Source: Clostridiales bacterium
Lineage (GTDB): Bacteria; Bacillota; Clostridia; Peptostreptococcales; Anaerovoracaceae
DNA: 8,713 nt
NCBI GenBank assembly: GCA_003542355.1
Contig: DPKU01000127.1
Coordinates: forward strand, 12,946 to 21,658
Direction of reading: 5' to 3'
Shown here piece by piece: positions 1 through 5,813 of this stretch. The notes beneath the pieces are model-generated. The model saw only the letters and a list, made by a program, of their open reading frames with translations. It made no database searches and was not told the DNA's origin. The first letter of the stretch is position 1; each line of letters begins with the position of its first letter. Position numbers and translations under genes: made by a program.

Positions 1-660
1 ACCCACGCGCTGGTTCAGAGCGCCAGGAGCAGTACAAGGGTCGCCGCAGTACTTGCGCCAGAAGAGCCTGAGGGAATGGGGTTTCAAGGTTCCTTTGCCG
101 CCCTCTGGGAGGGAATGCTGCTGGCCGAATGGGGTGCTGCGCACCCGGACACAGCTCTGCTCGATCTAAAGGTGGGAGACCATGCGGTGCTCGCCGGGGG
201 ATCGATCAGCGTAGATCATATCGTAAGGGTTCGTGTTTCGGCAGAAAATGCCATACGGATCGGAGCGCCGATCGTCAAGGATCCGAAGTCTTGTAAAAAT
301 GCAGTGTTTCGTCCTTTTGTAGGAGAATCGGAGCAAGCAGGCATTTACGATTCCCTTCATGTGTACGTTTTCCCGAAAAGCGGGGAGCGGTATCACATCC
401 GCTCTTGTCCGATTTTGCAGAGCGGACAGATCCAGGCGGTGCTGACGGAAAAAATTCGGAAGACATACGCATCCTGCGAACTTTGTCATCCCGAAACGCT
501 GCCCAACGGTGCGCTGATCTGTCTGTTTTCGACTGAAAGCCGGGTATACCACCGTCATTCCTGCGCATCCGTCAAGAAGAACTTCATTTGCATCCCACGC
601 AGCGAAGCGATTGCAGCAGGATATACGCCTTGTCAAATCTGTGGAGGAGGTCACCTATGA
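1..660 (+). CDS. TadE-like pilus-locus protein, C-terminal part, with two Cys/His motifs
   Basis: The reading frame is open from the first base of the window, so the N-terminus is missing. An ATG at 76 could be a start, but its GAGGG lies only about two bases upstream, and the open frame before it argues for a longer protein. Two similar motifs are visible: YHIRSC followed about 25 residues later by CELC, and YHRHSC followed later by GYTPCQIC. This YHxxxC...CxxC arrangement resembles small metal-binding modules such as the Ada-like zinc site. In Clostridia I know it at the C-terminus of TadE-like pseudopilins, after a segment like the VRVRV stretch seen here. The usual N-terminal membrane helix would lie outside the window. 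The gene overlaps the next one by ATGA, so the two are translationally coupled. The metal-binding motif is well supported; the TadE assignment is an inference from pattern and neighbour. Confidence 0.55.
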   Translation, partial: THALVQSARSSTRVAAVLAPEEPEGMGFQGSFAALWEGMLLAEWGAAHPDTALLDLKVGDHAVLAGGSISVDHIVRVRVSAENAIRIGAPIVKDPKSCKNAVFRPFVGESEQAGIYDSLHVYVFPKSGERYHIRSCPILQSGQIQAVLTEKIRKTYASCELCHPETLPNGALICLFSTESRVYHRHSCASVKKNFICIPRSEAIAAGYTPCQICGGGHL

Positions 661-1205
661 TCCACGTTCGATATTCGCTTTCTGATCATCGTCCGGAGAG
701 CTACAAGCTTGAAGTCCTGAAGCGAGGCTGCTGTCCGGCGCTGGCGGAGTCGAGCTTCTGCGAAGACGGGGGCATCCTCGACATCGCAGTGCACGCTGCC
801 GGCCTCTTTCATGTGAGCACTTATCTGGAGACCCGTTGTACCGGGGGCACAGATCATCGCCTGAAGGAGGGGATGGTTCCCGAAGTCCTCCGCTGGCTGC
901 GCCGTGTAACGGAAGCAATGGATTCTCTGGAGGAATATCTGATCTTTGAAGAAGATGTATCCTTCTGCTTGTCCGATTTGTATTTCGCTGGGGAGCGAGG
1001 GCCTGCACGGCTGTTGCTGAAGCCTTCCGGAATGAAGCTGATCGAGGGGCTGAGCAGTCTTTGTGCGGAGATCCATCAGCGTTATCCGGAAAGCAATGCC
1101 GATTTGATCGCCCGCCGCCTGTGCGAGCGCAATGCGGCGCAGCTGATGGATCGCAGCGCCTTGCTCTCTTTCTTGTCCGCCTGGGCGTGCGAGCTGAGAA
1201 CCTAG
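657..1205 (+). CDS. DUF6382-like protein without FHA domain, next to pilus gene
   Basis: This is a 182-residue soluble protein with no signal peptide or membrane segment visible. I chose the ATG at 657 over an in-frame ATG at 588 because GGAGGAGG at 643-650 lies six bases upstream and the start forms an ATGA overlap with the preceding stop. The pattern (YKLEVL near the N-terminus, a central helix with the motif MDSLEEYLIFEEDVSF, then a short strand with LLLKPSG) resembles DUF6382. In Clostridia that domain usually forms the N-terminal half of FHA-domain proteins encoded at the end of Tad pilus loci. No FHA domain follows here; the protein continues with a helical tail rich in Arg, Ala and Leu. 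Its molecular role is unknown. A link to pilus assembly or its regulation is inferred only from the neighbouring TadE-like gene. The domain call is from recognition of the pattern, not from an alignment. Confidence 0.6.
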   Translation: MIHVRYSLSDHRPESYKLEVLKRGCCPALAESSFCEDGGILDIAVHAAGLFHVSTYLETRCTGGTDHRLKEGMVPEVLRWLRRVTEAMDSLEEYLIFEEDVSFCLSDLYFAGERGPARLLLKPSGMKLIEGLSSLCAEIHQRYPESNADLIARRLCERNAAQLMDRSALLSFLSAWACELRT

Positions 1206-1220
1206 AAACCGGGCATGGAA

Positions 1221-1245
1221 AAAGCCGGAGCATTGCTCCGGCTTT
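1221..1245. terminator. bidirectional intrinsic terminator between convergent genes
   Basis: The arms AAAGCCGGAGC (1221-1231) and GCTCCGGCTTT (1235-1245) pair perfectly over 11 bp around an ATT loop. Read on the minus strand the stem is followed by five T, a good terminator for the zinc-ribbon gene. On the plus strand only three T follow before CGATG, so termination of the pilus-type operon may be weaker. The hairpin lies between the stop codons of the two convergent genes, at 1205 and 1270. Confidence 0.8.
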
Positions 1246-1269
1246 CGATGTCAGTTTTGTGCGAGATAT

Positions 1270-1449
1270 TTATTCCTGGTAAGATCTTTCTGTTCTGAAT
1301 TGTCTTCTCTGGTTCTTTTTTTTGTCTCTGCACTCTTTGCATCTTTTCGGTTCGTTGTCGAACCCTTTTTCTTTGTAGAATTCCTGCTCACCTGCGGTGA
1401 AGACGAAATCCTGCCCACAGTCTTGACATTTCATTGTCCTGTCTTCCAT
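1270..1449 (-). CDS. small zinc-ribbon domain protein (zf-trcl type), 59 aa
   Basis: This short minus-strand gene encodes a protein starting MEDRTMKCQDCGQDF. Two CxxC pairs, C8/C11 and C37/C40, form a zinc-ribbon, with the diagnostic segments FVFTAGEQEFY and GFDNEPKRC between and before them. This matches the probable zinc-ribbon family (zf-trcl, Pfam PF13451) that is widespread in Clostridia and related Gram-positives as stand-alone proteins of about this length. The tail after residue 40 is basic (RDKKKNQRRQ), which would suit nucleic acid binding, although no function is established for the family as far as I know. TAAGGAG at 1460-1466 on the minus strand lies 10 bases before the ATG. A second ATG at codon 6 is possible but too far from that site. 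The gene is monocistronic, divergent from rarA and convergent with the pilus-type operon. The gene and fold are well supported; the role is unknown. Confidence 0.9.
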   Translation of the reverse strand: MEDRTMKCQDCGQDFVFTAGEQEFYKEKGFDNEPKRCKECRDKKKNQRRQFRTERSYQE

Positions 1450-1475
1450 TTGTTTGATTCTCCTTAGTATTTATG

Positions 1476-1505
1476 CTTATAGCGGATATCAATATTTACG
1501 GGCAA
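1476..1505 (-). promoter_or_regulatory. putative sigma-A promoter of the zinc-ribbon gene
   Basis: On the minus strand a -35 box TTGCCC (1500-1505) and a -10 box TATAAG (1476-1481) are separated by 18 bp. The predicted transcript start near 1469 gives a leader of about 20 bases containing the TAAGGAG ribosome binding site. Both boxes deviate from consensus, so this is a plausible but unproven assignment. Confidence 0.45.
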
Positions 1506-1616
1506 GATCGGGAATAACAAAATGAAATCTGTCTCTATGCTTCATAAATATCTCTTGAGCCTAATAATATACGACTTTCTTCCGATTGTAAACGATTTTT
1601 TTATTGGGGATTCCGA

Positions 1617-1645
1617 TTGAGAAATACGGCTGTATCCGTTATAAT
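1617..1645 (+). promoter_or_regulatory. near-consensus sigma-A promoter of the rarA operon
   Basis: The -35 box TTGAGA (1617-1622, five of six consensus bases) and the perfect -10 box TATAAT (1640-1645) are separated by exactly 17 bp. The expected start point, seven or eight bases after the -10 box, is 1652-1653, which is the A of the rarA ATG. A transcript from this promoter would therefore have no leader or ribosome binding site. The TTG of the -35 box also happens to be an in-frame alternative start codon for rarA. Confidence 0.75.
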
Positions 1646-1652
1646 CAGCAGT

Positions 1653-2918
1653 ATGATACCACTCTCTACGAGGATGAGACCTCTGACGCTGGAAGAGTTC
1701 TATGGCCAGCGTCATTTTATGAACGAGGACTCGCTGCTTTACAACTCCATACAAAGCAAAACCTTTGAATCTGCCATCTTCTACGGGCCTTCCGGCACAG
1801 GGAAAACGACGTTGGCTCGTATTATCGTGTCCCAGATGGGCGCCGAATTCCACGAGCTGAACGCCTCCACTTGCGGTACGAAAGAGCTGAAGGAGGTTCT
1901 GGAGGCGGCGAAGGTGAAATTCTTCGGCCTTCAGAAAGAGGTCGTTTATCTTTACGTGGATGAATTTCACCGCTGGAACAAGCTCCAGCAGGATTCTCTG
2001 CTCCAGGCGCTGGAAGAAGGCACCGTACATTTTATCGGGAGCACGACAGAGAATCCTTACTTCGCCGTCAACAACGCCATCCTGAGCCGCGTGCGGGCCA
2101 TTTACGAATTCAAGAGACTGGAGAACGACGAGATCCTTCAGGTCCTGAACAATGCTATTGCAGATCGGACCAGAGGCCTGGGCGCCAGGCAGCTCACTAT
2201 TGACAAAGACGCCCTTTCCATGCTGGCAGACCGGAGCAACGGAGATGCCCGGATCGCCCTGGATACCCTGGGCTTCGTGGCCGACAACATGTCCGGAAAG
2301 CACATCACGCTGAAACAGGTCGGCGAAGCCATGCAGCGCCAGACCTCTTTCTACGACAGGAGCGAAGATAAATACAATCTGCTTTCTGCGCTGCAGAAGT
2401 CCATCCGCGGCAGCGATCCGGATGCGTCGATCCACTATCTTGCCCGTCTGATCCAAGCCGATGCGGACATCCTGATGATCGGCCGAAGGCTCATGGTCTG
2501 TGCAGCCGAAGATATCGGCATGACATTTCCCCAGGCGATCTCCATCGTGACATCCTGCGTACAGGCCTCTCAAATGGTGGGGTTTCCGGAAGCACGTATT
2601 CTGTTGGCCGAAGCAGTGATCCTTTTGGCTTCCTGCCCAAAGTCCAATTCCGCCATTACAGCCATCGACGAAGCCCTGGGCGACCTGCGCAGCAAAAAGA
2701 TCGACGACGTGCCCGCCCATCTGAAGGATGCGCACTACTCGGGTGCCAAGAAATTGGGCCGGGGAGAAGGTTATTTGTATCCTCACGCTTATGGCGGCTA
2801 TGTCAAGCAACAGTATTTGCCCGACGATCTGGCCCGTGCCGGCGTCCACTATTACCGGCCGACGGAAAACGGCAGAGAAGCGCTGTTCAAGAAATTTCTG
2901 GAGGAGTTAAAGAAATGA
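1653..2918 (+). CDS. rarA: replication-associated recombination protein RarA (MgsA family AAA+ ATPase)
   Basis: RarA is a clamp-loader-like AAA+ ATPase that acts at stalled replication forks in the cytoplasm. The 421-residue product has the family length and motif order: N-terminal PLSTRMRPLTLEEFYGQ, Walker A GPSGTGKT (45-52), Walker B YVDEFHRWNK (D103, E104), sensor-1 region GSTTENPYF (129-137), and the SRVRA arginine-finger segment. The C-terminal half keeps family signatures such as ADILMIGRRLM, CAAEDIG, and YLYPHAYGG near the end. I start at ATG 1653 because the conserved PLSxRMRP begins two residues later. An in-frame TTG at 1617 would add 12 residues unlike the family and would overlap the promoter, although GGGGA six bases before it could act as a weak ribosome site. 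No Shine-Dalgarno sequence precedes 1653. The stop overlaps the ispH start by ATGA, so the gene heads an operon with ispH-rpsA. Confidence 0.93.
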   Translation: MIPLSTRMRPLTLEEFYGQRHFMNEDSLLYNSIQSKTFESAIFYGPSGTGKTTLARIIVSQMGAEFHELNASTCGTKELKEVLEAAKVKFFGLQKEVVYLYVDEFHRWNKLQQDSLLQALEEGTVHFIGSTTENPYFAVNNAILSRVRAIYEFKRLENDEILQVLNNAIADRTRGLGARQLTIDKDALSMLADRSNGDARIALDTLGFVADNMSGKHITLKQVGEAMQRQTSFYDRSEDKYNLLSALQKSIRGSDPDASIHYLARLIQADADILMIGRRLMVCAAEDIGMTFPQAISIVTSCVQASQMVGFPEARILLAEAVILLASCPKSNSAITAIDEALGDLRSKKIDDVPAHLKDAHYSGAKKLGRGEGYLYPHAYGGYVKQQYLPDDLARAGVHYYRPTENGREALFKKFLEELKK

Positions 2919-5188
2919 GAACGATCACGCTGGCGGATCACGCAGGCTTTTGCTTCGGCGTAGGGCAGGCTGTGGACCGGGCAGCTGAAGAGCTGGAAAG
3001 AGCGCAGCTGCAGGGAACGAAATTGTATTGCCTGGGCGCGCTGATCCACAACAAGGCCGTCACCGGGGCTTTTGGAGAAAAGGGCATGGTGACCGTCCGG
3101 AATCTGGAAGAAGTACCCCCGGGCGCCTCTGTGCTGATCCGGGCCCATGGAGAACCGCCTGAGACGTTTCAGGAAGCCGCCCGCAAGGAACTGACACTCA
3201 TCGACGCCACCTGTCCCTTCGTTTCGAAGATCCATCATCTGGCCGCCGAGGCCGCTTCCGGGCAGCGCCGGGTCGTGATCGTCGGCGACCCGTCCCATCC
3301 GGAAGTGATCGGAATTACCGGCTCGGCAGGATCTTCGGCACTGACGGTGAACGACCCCAAGGATGCCGACGCAGCTGCTGCGCTGCTGAAGGATCAGCCG
3401 GTGACCGTCGTAGCCCAGACTACGATCACTCACGAAAAATTCCAGACTTGCGTAGATCGGATTCGAGCGTATACCGAAGATGTGATCGTTTTCGACACCA
3501 TCTGTCAGGCGACGAAGCAGCGCCAGACTGCTGCGCTGGAACTGGCTGAAAAATCCGATTTGATGGTCGTGATCGGGGATCGTACCAGCTCAAATTCTCA
3601 AAAATTGGTGGAAATTTGTGAAAAAGTGTGCAAAACTGTCCTTTTTGTCGAAAATTCGGAGGATTTGCCATTGCATGAGGTCGAAAAGTATTGTAAAATA
3701 GGCGTTGCGGCAGGTGCATCAGCACCTGAACGCATAATTAAGGAGGTTATTGCGACTATGAGTGAAGATTTCACCAACGATTTGCAAACAGAAGAAACAA
3801 ACGAGATGTCGGCCTTTATGGACGAAATCGAAAAATCTCTCCGCTTACCAGGGAGAGGAGAAGTAATCACAGGAGAAGTCGTGCAAGTCACAGACGACTA
3901 CATTGTGATCAATCTCGGCTGTAAAAAAGACGGAATACTGCCGAAAACCGAAATGGTGCTGGAAGACGATCAGAAATTGACTGCGCTGTTCAAAGAAGGA
4001 GACGAGATCCAAGCCAAAGTCATCAAGAGCGATGACGGAGACGGGAACATCCTGCTTTCCAAGAAGAAACTCCAATCCGGAGTGCATTGGGACGAGATCA
4101 CCGCAGCTTTAGATAGCAAAGAGATAGTCAACGCGACCGTCGTCAAAGAAGTCAAAGGCGGCGTCATCGCCACGTACAAAGAAGTATCCGGCTTTATCCC
4201 CATGTCGCAGCTGGCCGACCATTATGTGGAGAGCGCAGCGGAGTACGTAGGGAAAACGCTTCCTGTCAAGGTGACGAGAGTCGACCAGAGACGGAACAAG
4301 GCCGTTTTCTCCCACAAGGCGTTCCTGAACGAAGAGAAGTACAAGAAGATCGCAGAGATCTGGCAGACGCTCAACGTTGGAGACGTAGTGGAAGGCAAAG
4401 TAATGCGTTTCACCGACTACGGCGCATTTGTGGATATCGGCGGACTGGACGGACTGCTTCATATTTCCGAGATCTCCTGGGGCAAATTAAAACACCCGCA
4501 GGAAGCGCTGGAGATCGGTCAGATCATCAACGTCAAGATCTTGTCCATGAACGAAGAGAAGGGCAAAATTTCCCTGGGACTCAAGCAGAACGCACCGGAA
4601 CCCTGGTCCGTGATCGACGACCACTATGCCGAAGGCAATGTGATCAGCGGAAAAGTCGTTCAAATCAAAGAGTACGGCGCATTCGTGGAATTGGAGCCCG
4701 GTCTGGACGGATTGGTCCATATTTCCGAAGTGGCACATAAAAGAGTCAACAAGATCTCCGAAGAATTGACCATTGGTCAGATGGTTCAGGCCAAAGTGCT
4801 GGAGATCGACCGGGAACGCCGCAGGATCTCCCTGAGCATCAAGGAAACACTGGATCCCAATGCACCGCAGCCCGAAACCTACGAGGAAGAGCCTGCCGAA
4901 GTATCGGAAGAAGCGATTCCCGACGCAGAAGAAGCGGTCGTCACCGAAACTCCTGTTGAAGAGCCCGCAGAAGAGGTCGTTGCCGAAGAGGCTGCAGAAG
5001 CAGAAGCACCCGAAGTCGAAGCAGCGGTCGAAGCGCCTGCAGAGGAAGAGGCCGGCAGTGACACGCCGAACCTGAAGAATCTCAAGAAGGCAGAACTGGC
5101 AGCATTTGCAGAAGAAAAGGGTATTGAGCTCCCTGCGAAAGCAACCAATGCAGAAATGATCCAGATGATCGAAGCAGCACTAGAGTAG
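2915..5188 (+). CDS. ispH-rpsA: fused IspH (HMBPP reductase) and ribosomal protein S1
   Basis: One 757-residue frame joins two enzymes. Residues 1-280 are IspH, the iron-sulfur reductase for the last step of the MEP isoprenoid pathway. The three cluster cysteines are present (C13, C100, C197), as are the substrate residues H45, H78, H128, E130, the SSN motif (225-227) and S269. Residues about 316-643 hold four S1 RNA-binding repeats, the last two with the clear signatures DYGAFVDIGGLDGLLHISE and EYGAFVELEPGLDGLVHISE. A Glu/Ala-rich acidic linker (655-712) follows, then a roughly 40-residue end domain resembling HeH/SAP modules. Such IspH-S1 fusions are known in Clostridia. GAGGAG at 2901-2906 lies eight bases before the ATG, which overlaps the rarA stop. 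A strong internal ribosome site and ATG sit exactly at the junction. The S1 half probably acts in translation initiation or RNA binding. Confidence 0.95.
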   Translation: MRTITLADHAGFCFGVGQAVDRAAEELERAQLQGTKLYCLGALIHNKAVTGAFGEKGMVTVRNLEEVPPGASVLIRAHGEPPETFQEAARKELTLIDATCPFVSKIHHLAAEAASGQRRVVIVGDPSHPEVIGITGSAGSSALTVNDPKDADAAAALLKDQPVTVVAQTTITHEKFQTCVDRIRAYTEDVIVFDTICQATKQRQTAALELAEKSDLMVVIGDRTSSNSQKLVEICEKVCKTVLFVENSEDLPLHEVEKYCKIGVAAGASAPERIIKEVIATMSEDFTNDLQTEETNEMSAFMDEIEKSLRLPGRGEVITGEVVQVTDDYIVINLGCKKDGILPKTEMVLEDDQKLTALFKEGDEIQAKVIKSDDGDGNILLSKKKLQSGVHWDEITAALDSKEIVNATVVKEVKGGVIATYKEVSGFIPMSQLADHYVESAAEYVGKTLPVKVTRVDQRRNKAVFSHKAFLNEEKYKKIAEIWQTLNVGDVVEGKVMRFTDYGAFVDIGGLDGLLHISEISWGKLKHPQEALEIGQIINVKILSMNEEKGKISLGLKQNAPEPWSVIDDHYAEGNVISGKVVQIKEYGAFVELEPGLDGLVHISEVAHKRVNKISEELTIGQMVQAKVLEIDRERRRISLSIKETLDPNAPQPETYEEEPAEVSEEAIPDAEEAVVTETPVEEPAEEVVAEEAAEAEAPEVEAAVEAPAEEEAGSDTPNLKNLKKAELAAFAEEKGIELPAKATNAEMIQMIEAALE
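3740..3760 (+). promoter_or_regulatory. internal ribosome binding site and start for a free S1 protein
   Basis: AAGGAGGT at 3740-3747 is a perfect match to the 16S rRNA anti-Shine-Dalgarno sequence. It is followed, 11 bases after the last G of AGGAGG, by an in-frame ATG (3758) that encodes M282 of the fusion. M282 lies just after the normal end of IspH (ASAPERIIKEVIATM) and before the S1 repeats. Initiation here would give a 476-residue S1-type protein starting MSEDFTNDLQ. The spacing is slightly longer than ideal. Use of this start is inferred. Confidence 0.6.
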
Positions 5189-5195
5189 GACATGG

Positions 5196-5702
5196 ATGAA
5201 GAAAAATATCGTACTGATCGGAATGCCCGGCAGTGGCAAAACGACCGTGGGGAAGGAATTATCCCGCAGGACGGGAATGCCCCAGGCTGATGGCGACCAC
5301 ATAATTGAAGATGCAGAAGGCAGAAAGCTTCAGGAGATATTGGATACCGACGGGATCGAGTACTTCAAAACCATGGAAGGCAGGATCCTGGCGAATCTGA
5401 CCTACGAGAACTACGTGATCTCTCCCGGCGGGAGCGCAGTCTACTATCCAGAGGCTATGGCGCACCTTTCGGAGATCGGAGACATCGTATATCTGAACGT
5501 CCGGTTTCCCGAGATCCAAAAACGCGTTACCAACCTGGATTCCAGAGGGATCGTGTTCAAGCCCAATCAGACCTTCGAAGACTTGTATAATGAGCGAACA
5601 CCGCTATACGAAAAATATGCGGAAATCAATCTGATAACCGAAGGAATGACGGCAGAAGAGACTGCTGACAAAATCCTTAAACTGTTGGGATATCAAGCAT
5701 AA
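5196..5702 (+). CDS. shikimate-kinase-like P-loop kinase
   Basis: This 168-residue protein has the fold signatures and length of shikimate kinase, which phosphorylates shikimate in aromatic amino acid synthesis. Walker A is GMPGSGKTT (9-17), the acid pair is D32 and D34, and the lid/substrate motif ERTPLYEKYA (133-142) keeps the arginine R134. Two canonical substrate features differ: the FRxxE arginine (R58 in E. coli AroK) is lysine in YFKTME (56-61), and the GGG motif reads SPGGSAV (76-82). The segment DSRGIVFKPNQ is typical of a clostridial subgroup that databases usually also call shikimate kinase. I therefore leave the symbol empty. The start at 5196 lies seven bases after the rpsA stop, with only TAGGA as a ribosome site, so translation is probably coupled. 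A second ATG at 5192 is in another frame. The operon ends after this gene at an intrinsic terminator. Confidence 0.8.
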   Translation: MKKNIVLIGMPGSGKTTVGKELSRRTGMPQADGDHIIEDAEGRKLQEILDTDGIEYFKTMEGRILANLTYENYVISPGGSAVYYPEAMAHLSEIGDIVYLNVRFPEIQKRVTNLDSRGIVFKPNQTFEDLYNERTPLYEKYAEINLITEGMTAEETADKILKLLGYQA

Positions 5703-5718
5703 AGGATAACAGCGAAGC

Positions 5719-5751
5719 AAAGACAAGGGCAAATCGTCCTTGTCTTTTTTT
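5719..5751 (+). terminator. intrinsic terminator of the rarA operon
   Basis: The arms AAAGACAAGG (5719-5728) and CCTTGTCTTT (5738-5747) form a perfect 10-bp stem around a nine-base loop, and the T run continues to 5751. It lies 17 bases after the stop of the shikimate-kinase-like gene and just before the uxaC promoter region, so it separates the two operons. Confidence 0.85.
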
Positions 5752-5779
5752 ATGTTTTCCTGTATATTTTACTTATAAT
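5751..5779 (+). promoter_or_regulatory. putative promoter of the hexuronate operon
   Basis: A perfect TATAAT -10 box lies at 5774-5779. The base run 17 bp upstream, TATGTT (5751-5756), is a poor -35 box and touches the T run of the preceding terminator. A weak -35 with a perfect -10 would suit an activated or otherwise regulated promoter. The predicted transcript start near 5786 leaves a leader of about 28 bases before the ATG at 5814. I see no convincing operator palindrome nearby. Confidence 0.5.
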
Positions 5780-5813
5780 TATGTATCATTTCAGCCACAA
5801 GGAGGCCAGACAG

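Noticed and set aside
588..656. Longer N-terminus for the DUF6382-like gene from ATG 588
   Set aside because: It would overlap the preceding gene by more than 70 bases. The perfect GGAGGAGG and ATGA overlap point to 657.
655..1233. Minus-strand open frames opposite the DUF6382-like gene
   Set aside because: The translation is rich in Arg, Pro and Ser with no domain, while the plus strand has a strong ribosome site, start overlap and sensible protein.
1542..2849. A 435-codon minus-strand open frame opposite rarA
   Set aside because: It is a shadow of rarA. The plus-strand protein has all RarA motifs, whereas the antisense translation has no recognisable domain.
4860..5193. Open frames on both strands in the acidic-linker region of the S1 gene
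   Set aside because: They arise from the repetitive GAA/GCA codons of the linker and give low-complexity Ser/Ala or Lys/Arg/Pro strings.
5760..5790. Short AT-rich repeats (TGTAT twice, ATAATTAT) as an operator for a uronate regulator
   Set aside because: The repeats are short, imperfectly arranged and expected in AT-rich promoter DNA; no clear palindrome is present.
5781..5813. Upstream uxaC start at ATG 5781
   Set aside because: It has no ribosome site, lies two bases after the -10 box, and adds residues absent from UxaC. AAGGAGG points to 5814.
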